Positions 7,729-16,312 of a DNA stretch of 64,000 nucleotides are shown here, one piece after another. The notes under the pieces are model-generated. The model saw nothing but the letters and a program-made list of their open reading frames with translations, was not told the DNA's origin and made no database searches. This DNA is from AC-32 sp963763475. GTDB lineage: Bacteria > Actinomycetota > Thermoleophilia > Gaiellales > Gaiellaceae. The translations under genes and the position numbers were made by a program. Position 1 is the first letter of the stretch, and the number at the start of each line of letters is the position of its first letter. Location: contig CAVXOR010000002.1 of NCBI GenBank assembly GCA_963763475.1, positions 124,001 through 188,000 of the forward strand, given 5' to 3'.

Positions 7729-7754
7729 AGGCGTCATTCACGAACACTGGCGCA
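7729..7754 (+). repeat. 26-bp interspersed repeat, copy 9 (AGGCGTCATTC subtype)
   Basis: AGGCGTCATTCACG then AACACTGGCGCA. The same GCGTCATTC variant recurs at 31412, so at least two subtypes exist. It begins 20 bp after the cupin stop. Confidence 0.8.
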
Positions 7755-7768
7755 AGCAAGCGATGTTT

Positions 7769-8263
7769 CTACGGAGACGTACTGCCCGACCTCGTGCGCC
7801 GTCGCCTGCGCGTCATCTTCGTCGCGCGTCGAGTCCCGAGCCTCGCTCCGGCCAGCGACGCGATGATCACGACGAGCCCCAGCGGGACGCCGACGAGAAG
7901 CGCGGTCTCGAGGGCGTCTCCGCCGCTTTCATCGCTCGGCCTCGCAGCAACAATCACGGGGATCAACACGGCCCCGTAGGCAAAGAACCCCGCGATGAGT
8001 CCTGCGGTCACCCGGGAGCCGCGGCGCACGAACGTCGCGACAACGCCGCTTCCAGCGGCGAGCCCTAGCGCGGCCCCTGCAAGGGTGTTGAAGGCGTCGT
8101 TGAGCGTGGCCGCCGTCGGGCCGACATTCGGTCCAGGAGTCGCGCGTGAGACCTCCAACAACGCCGTAGCTAGTCCCACGCTAAGGCCCGCTGTGACGAG
8201 ACAGCCGACGCTGAGCACCGGGAAGTCGAATCGCGGATCTCTCATCCAGGCCGACTTGAGCAC
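7769..8263 (-). CDS. small integral membrane protein, four predicted helices
   Basis: I start at GTG 8261-8263, which has GAGGAG five bases upstream; the longer open frame to 8410 runs through repeat 10 and is an artefact. The 164-residue product has hydrophobic segments at about 15-38, 60-80, 88-112 and 125-148 (for example FDFPVLSVGCLVTAGLSVG and ETALLVGVPLGLVVIIASLAG) and a very basic C-terminus (TRRATKMTRRRRRT). No family is recognised. It stands alone between repeats 9 and 10, with its stop 14 bp from repeat 9. Confidence 0.7.
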   Translation of the reverse strand: MLKSAWMRDPRFDFPVLSVGCLVTAGLSVGLATALLEVSRATPGPNVGPTAATLNDAFNTLAGAALGLAAGSGVVATFVRRGSRVTAGLIAGFFAYGAVLIPVIVAARPSDESGGDALETALLVGVPLGLVVIIASLAGARLGTRRATKMTRRRRRTRSGSTSP

Positions 8264-8336
8264 GTTGACTCCTCGGTTACTGGCAGATTGTCGATCGCCT
8301 CCTAGCGATGGCGCATCGGCAAAAGCCCTGGACTCA

Positions 8337-8360
8337 GGGGACATTCCCGCACTTGGCCCA
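8337..8360 (+). repeat. interspersed repeat, copy 10 (24 bp)
   Basis: GGGGACATTCCCGCAC then TTGGCCCA: two bases are missing relative to the consensus. It is the last copy of the dense left array. Confidence 0.8.
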
Positions 8361-8456
8361 GCCGACGCCCAACGCGCCAGAATGCCGGGTGGCGAGCCGA
8401 ACGTCTGCAACGCGACCTGGCCCGTCCTTCAGCCTAAGCTCAGCCTCCGGCTGCGC

Positions 8457-8669
8457 CTAGGGGCCGTTTCGGACGTGACGCTCAGCCGCGCCGAAGTTGC
8501 CTGGGAGCACGGGGAGCTGATCGTTCTCGGGCGCCACGGCTCCAAGCATGCGGATCACGCCGTTCAGCTGCTCCTCGTCGCCATCTTCGGCGACGATCGC
8601 GGCACGGAGTCGGCGTCGGACCATTTCGTCCACAGGTCTTTCGGGCTGCTTCACTGAGGCCACCGTCAA
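8457..8669 (-). CDS. possible small hypothetical protein
   Basis: A 70-codon frame from TTG 8669 (alternative GTG starts at 8663 and 8654). It has a plausible amphipathic helix (MVRRRLRAAIVAEDGDEEQL) but no recognised motif. Another open frame overlaps it on the same strand. It may be the remaining gene of the 8360-8754 stretch, which otherwise holds only the terminator hairpin at 8707-8737. Confidence 0.3.
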   Translation of the reverse strand: MTVASVKQPERPVDEMVRRRLRAAIVAEDGDEEQLNGVIRMLGAVAPENDQLPVLPGNFGAAERHVRNGP

Positions 8670-8706
8670 CGTACAGCCGAGGCATGGGGTGCGCCCCGCG
8701 GATGCC

Positions 8707-8737
8707 GCGGAACTCCCGCAGTTTGCGAGAGTTCCGC
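8707..8737 (-). terminator. hairpin terminator downstream of the GGDEF gene
   Basis: Perfect 9-bp arms GCGGAACTC (8707-8715) and GAGTTCCGC (8729-8737), with additional GCA/TGC pairing in the loop. It lies 17 bp past the stop of the minus-strand diguanylate cyclase gene. There is no strong T-run, so termination may be partial. Confidence 0.6.
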
Positions 8738-8753
8738 CCCGCTTCGAGCCTCC

Positions 8754-9845
8754 CTAGCTCGTGCCTGAACGCCGCACTTCGATCAAGTCGGCGTCGGCGC
8801 GGGCGATCAGGTCTTGGAGGCTGTCCGCGGGCTCGGCCTCGGCAATGCCGAACGTGATCGAGTGATCCGCGTCGACTGCGGCCAATGCTGCGGCAATCTT
8901 CTCGAACCGTGCCCTCGCCTCGTGCGCGTTGAGGTTCGGCATTGCGCAGAGCAGCTCATCTCCGCCGAAGCGCACCATCACGTCGTAAGGGCGGACGTTC
9001 GCGCGAAGGAGCTCGCCGAGTAGGCGCAGTAGCGCGTCGCCGGCCAGATGACCCTTTGCGTCGTTGACGGTCTTGAGACCGTCGACGTCTACGAATCCAA
9101 GCACGAGCGTGGCCCCGGTACGGTGCGCACGCTCGAGCTCACGCGAAACTTCCTCGAGACCGAACTTTCGCGTCCAGGCGCCCGTCAGTTCGTCCGTCGT
9201 CGCGAGCTTCAGGTCGTCGGCAGATTTGGCGCGGTCGCGAAGCGCCTCGGCGCGTTCACGGGCTGCCTGTTGCCGGTCGTAGGCGGCCCGTGTCCGGTCG
9301 TCCGCTGCCTTAGCGCGATCGGCCGCCGCCCGCGCCCGGTCGCGCTCGGCCCGCAGGAGAATGTCCTCCCGGCTCGCGTCCGGGTCGTCGTCCAGGTCGT
9401 GCAGACGAGCCAGCGCGTCACGACCCTTTGCGCCACGATCGCGACGCTCGGCAGCCCGATCACGATCGGCCGCCGTTTGCGTCCTCGCGGCTGCGCTCTC
9501 GGCGCGCAGATCCGAAACGGCATAACGATCTTGGCCGGATCGTTCCCGCGCCAGTGCACTTCGGTGGTGGGTAGTTGCGTCACCGCCGGCGGCAAAATCA
9601 TCGTCGGCGGCCTGCTGATCCTCGTCCGCGCTCCGTTGGTCACGCTCACTAGCGGTCTGGTCATGATCAGACCAGGTCTGGTCCTGATCACTCCCGGTCT
9701 GGTCGCGATCGCTCGCCGCCTGATCGCGGTCACTCGCAACGTAGTCACGCGCCTCATCAACGGGGAGCTCGGCGCCGCAGGAAATGCACCTCGGAATCCC
9801 GGTCGCCTCGCCGCAGGCTGGGCACTTCACAATCTCTTCCATCAC
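8754..9845 (-). CDS. zinc-ribbon GGDEF diguanylate cyclase with low-complexity coil
   Basis: A 363-residue protein from ATG 9845. Residues 8-24 are a zinc ribbon (CPACGE ... CISCG). Residues 35-80 are tandem five- to six-residue repeats of the type SDRDQ, and residues 100-210 are an Arg/Ala/Asp-rich coiled coil. The GGDEF domain follows (residues 215-355): DELTGAWTRKFG, DVDGLKTVNDAKGHLAGD, then the active site RFGGDELLCAMP. GGDEL is a functional variant of the signature, so c-di-GMP synthesis is likely. There is no transmembrane segment, and no RxxD inhibitory site is seen before the active site. Soluble regulation through the ribbon or coil is inferred. Confidence 0.85.
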   Translation of the reverse strand: MMEEIVKCPACGEATGIPRCISCGAELPVDEARDYVASDRDQAASDRDQTGSDQDQTWSDHDQTASERDQRSADEDQQAADDDFAAGGDATTHHRSALARERSGQDRYAVSDLRAESAAARTQTAADRDRAAERRDRGAKGRDALARLHDLDDDPDASREDILLRAERDRARAAADRAKAADDRTRAAYDRQQAARERAEALRDRAKSADDLKLATTDELTGAWTRKFGLEEVSRELERAHRTGATLVLGFVDVDGLKTVNDAKGHLAGDALLRLLGELLRANVRPYDVMVRFGGDELLCAMPNLNAHEARARFEKIAAALAAVDADHSITFGIAEAEPADSLQDLIARADADLIEVRRSGTS

Positions 9846-9957
9846 CGCCCCGATAGCCCGAGCGCATGCCCGGGAGATGAGAATGGTAGCCGCTTAGACC
9901 GTCCTACGCTTCGGCTCTGAATACGCGCTCAACCGCTAGCTGCCGAGCCCTCGGTGC

Positions 9958-10046
9958 CACCTGGTTGGAGTGAATTTTAGGCGTGCCCGCCAGGGACAGA
10001 CGGATCCGACCACGGATCTGGTCGGAGGCTTTCAGAGGTCTATCGG
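9958..10046 (+). repeat. dyad repeat family 2, copy 1
   Basis: The left 39 bp (CACCTGGTTGG, then TTTTAGGCGTGCCCGC) match the copy at 33747. The right 70 bp match the inverted copy at 25600-25677, including a dyad with arms CCGACCA (10006-10012) and TGGTCGG (10019-10025) around CGGATC. The shared core ACCACGGATCTGGT is nearly palindromic. Confidence 0.7.
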
Positions 10047-10120
10047 ATCGGGTCACGTGCGAGGAGGGTCTAGTTCCACCGATAGCACGAGGAGGCAAGT
10101 GCGTCTGTGTGCAGGGTTTG

Positions 10121-10279
10121 GCGAAATACACGGTCTTTGCGACCAGGGCGCTTGACCGTCGATTGACGAGGCATTAGCTTCGTCCGGCCCCAAAGCGGTG
10201 CGGCGTGCGGTCCGTGGTTTGTCCACGGTTGTGTATGTCCACGGTTTTCCACAGGTTCTCCCCAGCCTGTGTATTTCGC
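10121..10279. promoter_or_regulatory. DnaA-box-like cluster inside an 11-bp inverted repeat
   Basis: Perfect inverted arms GCGAAATACAC (10121-10131) and GTGTATTTCGC (10269-10279). Between them lie TTGTCCACG (10219-10227), ATGTCCACG (10235-10243) and TTTTCCACA (10245-10253), each one or two changes from the high-GC actinobacterial DnaA box TTGTCCACA. A fourth candidate, TTATCGACA, is at 10391-10399. It could be a replication-origin remnant of a mobile element or a regulatory site of the downstream sigma gene. No rep or dnaA gene is nearby. Confidence 0.4.
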
Positions 10280-10708
10280 GTGGTCCTCCCCGCAAATGGC
10301 AGGACGATGACCCACAGGCATCGTCCGGAAGCGTGGGAAACCTCCGTTCCCCTTATGCCTGCAAATCTCGGTGACCTGTCCCAGCGGCGCTTATCGACAG
10401 TTTTGACGCCTATCGGACCGCCCGACGCGTGCTTGTATGCCGCCACCCTCTCGGAGCCCCCGCCCGTGAATGACTTCGAAGACGACGGCTTCCTCTGGCG
10501 GCAAGAGTAGTTTCGCCAGTCGGGTCTGACCTGGCGGCCCTGACCAGGAGGGAGAGGACAACGAATCAGCGTCGCGGGGCGACTGAGTAGACTAGAGGCT
10601 CAGGCCACGGCGAGCAGTCGTAGCGGACGCCGAAAAGCCAGCCCATCTGGAAGTCGCCGGCTCCTCTACTCGTTGCGACCGGTTTCCGGTCCAGAGAGAG
10701 GACATCTG

Positions 10709-11548
10709 ATGTCGAACGACGAGGCGCCGACGGATTCGCTCGACCTCTACCTGCGTGATGCAGGCCGCACCCCGCTTTTGACCGCGGCCCAGGAGGTCAA
10801 GCTGACGAAGCTGGTCGAACGCGGCGATGCGGGCGCGAGGCAGACGATGATCGAATCGAACCTGCGCCTGGTGATCTCGATCGCCAAGAGGTATCGCCAC
10901 CAGGGACTCCCCTTCCTTGACTTGATCCAGGACGGGACGCTGGGGCTGATGCGTGCGGTCGACAAGTTCGACTGGCGCCGGGGCTACAAGTTCTCCACGT
11001 ATGCGACCTGGTGGATCAGCCAGGCGGTGGCGCGCGGGCTTGCAGACAAGGCCCGCACGATCCGGATGCCGGTGCACATGGTCGAGCGGAGACAGCATCT
11101 CGACCGGGCGGAGCGCATGCTTTCGGTGGAGCTCGGGCGAGAGCCGACGTTGCAGGAGGTGGCCGAAAGAGCAGGCCTCTCGCTTAGGGAGGCGCTCGAA
11201 GTCGAGTCGGCGGCGCGCACCTCGACCAGTCTCGATCAACCGCTCGTCGCGGGGGAGGATGCCCTCCTCGGAGACATGATCGCCGGCGATGGCTCGCTGC
11301 CGGAGGAGAGAGTGGACAGCACGTTCCGCCACGAGGCGCTGGGAGACGCCCTGGCACTGCTTGGTGAGCGCGAGCACACCGTGATCGCGCTCCGCTTCGG
11401 TCTCCACGGCACCGAGCCGAAGACGCTGGCCGAGATCGGTCGTCGACTCGGGTTTTCGCGCGAGCGGGCGCGCCAACTCGAGACGAACGCGCTCAAGCAG
11501 CTTTCTCAGCTGCGGGAGATGGAGCCGCTGGCCAACCGGTGCGAGTAA
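10709..11548 (+). CDS. sigma-70 family factor, primary-like (group 2)
   Basis: A 279-residue sigma factor from ATG 10709 with ribosome site AGAGAGGACATCTG. Region 1.2 is TDSLDLYLRDAGRTPLLT (residues 8-25). Region 2 runs from IESNLRLVISIAKRYRHQG through the core-binding and -10 recognition segment YKFSTYATWWISQAVARG. Region 3 is at about 135-200. Region 4 is ALRFGLHGTEPKTLAEIG followed by the -35 recognition helix FSRERARQLETNALKQL. It lacks region 1.1, so it resembles group 2 HrdB/SigB relatives rather than the housekeeping factor. It sits alone in the accessory region, 49 bp before its ATG being clear of other genes. Confidence 0.93.
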   Translation: MSNDEAPTDSLDLYLRDAGRTPLLTAAQEVKLTKLVERGDAGARQTMIESNLRLVISIAKRYRHQGLPFLDLIQDGTLGLMRAVDKFDWRRGYKFSTYATWWISQAVARGLADKARTIRMPVHMVERRQHLDRAERMLSVELGREPTLQEVAERAGLSLREALEVESAARTSTSLDQPLVAGEDALLGDMIAGDGSLPEERVDSTFRHEALGDALALLGEREHTVIALRFGLHGTEPKTLAEIGRRLGFSRERARQLETNALKQLSQLREMEPLANRCE

Positions 11549-11654
11549 TAGACATCGGTGACGCCTGTGGGACAGACCGTCTCTTCGCGACCCCTCACTC
11601 TGAATCAGCAGTTTAGAGCCGGAGACGCTCAGAAAGCAGTGCGGCCAGAACGTC

Positions 11655-11680
11655 GAGTGACATTCGCGAACGCTGGCGCA
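11655..11680 (+). repeat. 26-bp interspersed repeat, copy 11
   Basis: GAGTGACATTCGCG then AACGCTGGCGCA: three substitutions. It lies 107 bp after the sigma factor stop. A long minus-strand frame across the sigma gene starts upstream of this repeat and is only a shadow. Confidence 0.8.
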
Positions 11681-11777
11681 GGCAGCTTCGTTTTCGCAGG
11701 GCGAATCCATCGGACTTGGTCAGCCGGCTCGCCTGTGCGCAGAGGGCGGACTCACCGTACGTGGAGCGGCCGGGCCT

Positions 11778-12148
11778 ATGCGTTTCGCATCGACTTTCGT
11801 GGTTCTTGCGGGGCTGCCATACTCGGCCCGTCCCGCGAACGTCAGATCAGGGAGTCGCCCTCGTTCAGCTAGGCGCCGACGCAGCGGGGTGCTGTTTCCT
11901 GGCACCTAGCTATTGCGAACGCTTACGTCTCGGTCCCTGCGTGTCGCGGGCCCCTCTTCGACTACGACCACGAAGGCGTCGTAGCGGCCCAGTTTGGTGC
12001 CTGGCAGCTCGTGACCGGGCACAAGCAGCGATCGCCGCTGCCTTTGTGCGCGTTCGTACAGGCTCCGGGGCATGGCAATGACTTCGCCGCAGCCGCTTCG
12101 TCCGCAATCACAGGCGATTTCGACCGTCGCACCGAGAAGGTCATCTAA
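11778..12148 (+). pseudogene. possible decayed secreted-protein gene
   Basis: ATG 11778 opens a signal-peptide-like start (MRFASTFVVLAGLPYS). After a frame change near 11875, a second frame reads naturally (IANAYVSVPACRG, FDYDHEGVVAAQFGAWQLV, then a stop at TAA 12146-12148). Together they look like one small exported protein broken by an indel. No family is recognised and the case rests on composition. The remaining bases up to 12584 hold repeat 12 and no credible gene. Confidence 0.28.
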
Positions 12149-12459
12149 CTCCTGGCATGTCGGCAGCTGGAACTGGGAATCCGGGCCTCACGAGATCCCT
12201 TCTTGGTCTCCGACGTCTAACGAGTCGAAGGTGCGGCCCGCCTCCCTCCAGCCTACACCCGCGCAGGCTCTAGGGACACGCCGTGGATGGCGAAGCCAGG
12301 CCCCCCGCGAGCTCTCCACTACCTCCACTCCGAACGGCTCGAGGGCCGGCTCGTAAAGGGTTCAGCTGCGCATCACGTCCCGTACTCGCAGGGCCAAGTG
12401 GTCGATCGGGGGAAGCGTTACGGGAAACGACACGCCTTTCATCTCAGAGCGCGATCTTC

Positions 12460-12485
12460 GGGGAACATTCCTGAACCCTGAGGCA
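12460..12485 (+). repeat. 26-bp interspersed repeat, copy 12 (diverged)
   Basis: GGGGAACATTCCTG then AACCCTGAGGCA: both halves have substitutions. It lies 100 bp upstream of the leader ORF of the first large cyclase gene. Confidence 0.6.
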
Positions 12486-12584
12486 CCAGACTGCCGGAAC
12501 GAACACCCATAGGCGGCTTCTCCGGCTCACTCGTCACGTCACCAAGTGGGTTAGGTTCCGCGGACGAAGGACGGAGGAGGAGCG

Positions 12585-12608
12585 ATGGAGTACAGCCACC
12601 CGAAATGA
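12585..12608 (+). CDS. seven-codon leader ORF coupled to the cyclase gene
   Basis: ATG 12585 encodes MEYSHPK and stops at TGA 12606-12608. It carries the only strong ribosome site here (GGAGGAGG ending four bases before its ATG). Its stop overlaps the cyclase start codon as ATGA. The large cyclase has no ribosome site of its own, so translation is probably coupled through this leader. Confidence 0.5.
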   Translation: MEYSHPK

Positions 12609-15600
12609 CTTGCACTTCCTGCGGAGCGGAGAATCGCCAGGGCCGGAAGTTCTGCTCGAGCTGCGGGGCGCAATTGGCACGACCGTGTCCGTCGTGCGGG
12701 GCCGCAAACGACCCCGACGATCGATTTTGCGGTGAATGCGGGGCGGCCCTCGACGCCGACGGGCGCCCCGCCGCGGCGCAGGCTGAGCGGCGGCTGGTCT
12801 CGGTGCTCTTCGGCGATCTCGTCGGCTTCACGACCCTCTCCGAGGATCGCGACCCCGAGGAGGTGCGCGACCTACTCTCGCGCTACTTCGAGACGGCACG
12901 CCGGGTCGTGGAGCGCTACGGCGGCACGATCGAGAAGTTCATCGGCGACGCCGTGATGGCCGTCTGGGGGACCCCGGTCGCACGCGAGGACGACCCGGAG
13001 CGGGCGGTACGCGCCGGCCTTGAGCTCGTCGAGGTGGTCGGAGCGCTAGGCGACGAGGTGGGGGCACCGGACCTGGCGATGCGCGCGGGCGTCGTCACGG
13101 GTGAGGCCGCCGTGACAGTCGGCGCTGAGGGCCAGGGGATGGTCGCCGGCGACCTCGTCAACACCGCATCACGCGTCCAGTCGCTCGCTGAGCCGGGCAC
13201 GGTCCTCGTCGGCGAGCGCACGCGGCGGGCGAGCGACGCGGCGATTGCGTACGACGCCGCGGGGGAACACGCGCTGAAGGGCAAGGCGGAGCCGGTGGCG
13301 CTCTGGCAGGCGCAGCGCGTAATCGCGTCCCGTCGCGGCGAGGGTCGCGCGACCGGCCTCGAGGCTCCCTTCGTCGGCCGGGAGGGCGAGCTGCGCCTCG
13401 TCAAGGAGCTCTTCCACGCGACGGCCGAAGAGCGGCGCGCGCGCCTCGTTTCGATCAGCGGAATCGCCGGGATCGGCAAGACGCGCCTGTCGTGGGAGTT
13501 CGAGAAGTACGTCGACGGCCTCGTCGGCGATGTGTACTGGCACCGCGGACGCTGCCTCGCCTATGGCGACGGAGTCGCCTACTGGGCGCTAGCGGAGATG
13601 GTCCGGATGCGGGCCGGAATCACGGAGCAGGAGAGCCTCGAAACGGTCGCGGCAAAGCTGCGCTCCACCATGGAGGCCTATCTCCCAGACGACGAGGAGC
13701 GCGCGTGGGTCGAGCCCCGACTCGCGCAGCTGCTGGGCGCGGCCGAGCAGGAGTCGTTTGCGCGCGACGACCTCTTCGCCGCCTGGCGCCTGTTCTTCGA
13801 GCGCGTCGGCGAGCAGGGCCCCGTTGCGCTCGTCTTTGAGGACCTGCAGTGGGCGGACCCCGCGCTGCTCGACTTCGTCGACTACCTGCTCGACTGGGCG
13901 CGCGGGCACCCGCTGTTCGTGCTCACGCTCGCGCGGCCGGAGCTGACGGAGAGGCACCCGCGCTGGGCCGGCGCGAGGCGCGACTTCACCTCGCTCACCC
14001 TCGAGCCGCTCGCGGACGAAGCGATGGACACGCTTCTCGCTGGACTGGTGCCCGGGCTGCCCGACGAGCTCCGGGTGCGAATCCGCGAGCGTGCCGAGGG
14101 GGTGCCGCTCTACGCCGTCGAGACGGTCCGGATGCTGCTCGACCGTGGCCTCGTCCGCCGCGAGGGCGACCGATACCTTGCGGCCACAGACGTCGGCTCG
14201 CTGGAGGTGCCCGAGACGCTGCACGCGCTGATCGCAGCGCGCCTCGACGATCTCGGGCCGAGCGAGCGCCGCGTGCTCGACGACGCGGCGGTACTGGGGA
14301 AGACCTTCACGAGGCCGGGCCTCGCCGCGCTCACCGGGATCTCGGAACAGGAACTCGAGCCGATCCTCGTCTCGCTCGTGCGCAAGGATTTGCTCACCGT
14401 CCAGTCCGATCCGCGCTCGCCGGAGCGCGGCAACTACGGCTTCCTGCAGGCGCTCGTCCAACGCATCGCCCACGACACGCTCTCGCGCAAGGAGCAGAAG
14501 GCGCGGCACCTCGCGGCCGCGCGCCACCTTGAGCACGGCTGGGGCGCGGAGGAGACGGAGATCGTCGAGGTGATCGCGTCGCACTACCTCGATGCCTACC
14601 GGGCCGACCCCGGCGCCGACGACGCGGCCGAGATCCGAGCGCAGGCGTGCGAGGCACTGACGCGCGCGGGTAAGCGCGCGGGGTCGTTGGCGGCTAACGA
14701 GCAGGCACAGCGCTACTTCGAGCAGGCTGCGGAGCTGACCGACGACCGCGCGCGTGAGGCCGAGCTCCTCGAGCTCGCGGGGATCCGAGCCCACGACGAC
14801 CGTCGCGGCGAGGAAGCAATCCCGCTCCTCGAACGCGCGATCGAGCTCTGGAGTGGGCAGGGGCTGACGCACCCGGCCGCGCGAGGCGAGGCGCGGCTCG
14901 CGATCGCCTGCTTCAACCACGGCCAGGTCGACGAGGCGGTCGAGCGCATGGGCCGCTCGTACGAGGTGCTGCGGCACGACGAGCCGGACGCCGACCTCGC
15001 GCTGCTCGCGGCGCAGCTCGCGCGCTTTCGCTTCCTCCTCGACGACCTCGACGGTGCGCTCGAGCCGCTCGACTTCGCGCTCGAAATAGCTGAGTCGCTG
15101 CTCGTGCCGGCCGTCGTCTCGGACGCGCTGAACACCAAGGGACTGATCGTCACCCTCCAGGGTCGCCGCGAGGAGGGCCTCGCGCTCGTGCGCCACGCGC
15201 TCGACCACGCGCTCGAGCACGACCTCGCCGAGGACGCGCTCCGCGCATACTTCAACCTCTCGTTCCTGACGGCCGGCCGTGACCGCATCGAGGAGGCGTC
15301 GCGGCTCGACGAGCTCGGCCGCGACCTCGCCAGGCGCCGCGGCAACCGCCAGTGGGAGGAGGCGTTCGAAGGTCACCTCCGCGGCAACCGACTCTTCCTC
15401 GGCGAGTGGGACCGCGTCGAGGCGCCGCTCGAGGAGCTGCAGGAGCGGAGCTGGGACGCGCTTACTTGGAGCCTGCGGCTCGACTTGGTGTCGGTGATGG
15501 TGCCGATCTACGTCGCCCGCGGCCGCCTCGACGACGCGCGGAGGACGTTTGAGCACGCTCCGAGCGAGGTGCGCGCCGAAGCTCAGGAGCGGGCGAGCAT

Positions 15601-16111
15601 CGAGATTGGCCGAGCGGCCCTTGCGCGGGGCGAGCGCCGCTGGGAGGAGGCGCTCGAGGCCTCGGCCGAGGTGTACTCGTCCCGGAGCTCGCTCGGCGCG
15701 CACCATCCGTTGTTCAAGCAGGCGCTTGCGGGCGCGCTCGAGGCGGCGGTCGCGACCGGGGACGTCGGTTGCGTGCGGGAGGTGTTCGAGCGGATCCGCG
15801 GGCTGAGCCCCGCGCAACGCGGGCCGTTCGTTGAAGGGCAGCTCGCACGCTACGACGCCCACGCCGCGGCGGCCGCCCTCGACGAGGGAACCGCCGAGCA
15901 GCGGTTCGGCATGGCGGCGGCGCTACTGCGCGAGGTCGCGGCGCGCTTCTGGCTGGCGGTCGTGCTGCTCGAGCACGCGGAGTGGCGCTCGAGCGTCGGT
16001 CGCGTCGACGAGGCGGAGCCGCTGCTAGGCGAGGCGCGGCAGATCTTCGAGGGCCTCGGAGCCGCGTTGTGGCTCGAGCGGCTCGACGCCCGATCACCAG
16101 CACCCGTCTAA
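12605..16111 (+). CDS. class III nucleotidyl cyclase / AAA ATPase / TPR protein (paralogue 1)
   Basis: A 1168-residue cytoplasmic signalling protein. Residues 1-50 are two zinc ribbons (CTSCG ... CSSCG and CPSCG ... CGECG). Residues 60-240 are a class III cyclase: metal-binding Asp in VSVLFGDLVGFT and in EKFIGDAVMAVWG, and the transition-state Asn/Arg in NTASRVQS, so it is predicted active. An AAA/STAND ATPase follows, with GIAGIGKTRL as Walker A and VALVFEDLQWAD as Walker B. The C-terminal 550 residues are TPR-like helical repeats. The family is common in actinobacteria; ligands are unknown. It is closest to the paralogue at 37651-41178, which has the same double ribbon. Its start is coupled to the leader at 12585. 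Confidence 0.9.
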   Translation: MTCTSCGAENRQGRKFCSSCGAQLARPCPSCGAANDPDDRFCGECGAALDADGRPAAAQAERRLVSVLFGDLVGFTTLSEDRDPEEVRDLLSRYFETARRVVERYGGTIEKFIGDAVMAVWGTPVAREDDPERAVRAGLELVEVVGALGDEVGAPDLAMRAGVVTGEAAVTVGAEGQGMVAGDLVNTASRVQSLAEPGTVLVGERTRRASDAAIAYDAAGEHALKGKAEPVALWQAQRVIASRRGEGRATGLEAPFVGREGELRLVKELFHATAEERRARLVSISGIAGIGKTRLSWEFEKYVDGLVGDVYWHRGRCLAYGDGVAYWALAEMVRMRAGITEQESLETVAAKLRSTMEAYLPDDEERAWVEPRLAQLLGAAEQESFARDDLFAAWRLFFERVGEQGPVALVFEDLQWADPALLDFVDYLLDWARGHPLFVLTLARPELTERHPRWAGARRDFTSLTLEPLADEAMDTLLAGLVPGLPDELRVRIRERAEGVPLYAVETVRMLLDRGLVRREGDRYLAATDVGSLEVPETLHALIAARLDDLGPSERRVLDDAAVLGKTFTRPGLAALTGISEQELEPILVSLVRKDLLTVQSDPRSPERGNYGFLQALVQRIAHDTLSRKEQKARHLAAARHLEHGWGAEETEIVEVIASHYLDAYRADPGADDAAEIRAQACEALTRAGKRAGSLAANEQAQRYFEQAAELTDDRAREAELLELAGIRAHDDRRGEEAIPLLERAIELWSGQGLTHPAARGEARLAIACFNHGQVDEAVERMGRSYEVLRHDEPDADLALLAAQLARFRFLLDDLDGALEPLDFALEIAESLLVPAVVSDALNTKGLIVTLQGRREEGLALVRHALDHALEHDLAEDALRAYFNLSFLTAGRDRIEEASRLDELGRDLARRRGNRQWEEAFEGHLRGNRLFLGEWDRVEAPLEELQERSWDALTWSLRLDLVSVMVPIYVARGRLDDARRTFEHAPSEVRAEAQERASIEIGRAALARGERRWEEALEASAEVYSSRSSLGAHHPLFKQALAGALEAAVATGDVGCVREVFERIRGLSPAQRGPFVEGQLARYDAHAAAAALDEGTAEQRFGMAAALLREVAARFWLAVVLLEHAEWRSSVGRVDEAEPLLGEARQIFEGLGAALWLERLDARSPAPV

Positions 16112-16312
16112 GTTTGGGCAGCCTCGGGTCAACCGCGCCTAACCGCGACGCGTGAGACCGCCGCGGAACGAGCACGCGGCTACGCCTAATCTCAACGAAC
16201 GATCAACCCTATGGTGCGAAGTCCGCTCACTAGAGGACGTGAACGTCGGCTACGCGCTCGGGTGCTCCCCGCCCTCCTTACGACTGAAGTGGGAGCCGGT
16301 AGGGTCGCGCCG

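Larger units (their letters stand above)
9846..10708. other. 863-bp non-coding stretch upstream of the sigma factor gene
   Basis: No convincing gene is present. It holds the dyad-containing repeat at 9958-10046, an 11-bp inverted repeat at 10121/10269 enclosing DnaA-box-like sequences, and short frames of poor quality (10205-10510 among them). The sigma factor's ribosome site lies at its right end. Confidence 0.6.

Noticed and set aside
1965..8360. CRISPR array
   Set aside because: The repeat is about the right length, but spacing is 0.3-1.1 kb, the intervals are coding, and no cas gene is present.
13589..15862. 757-codon ORF antisense to the first large cyclase
   Set aside because: Shadow frame of a well-supported gene with all catalytic motifs on the plus strand; same for 19527-21026 and 39347-41431.
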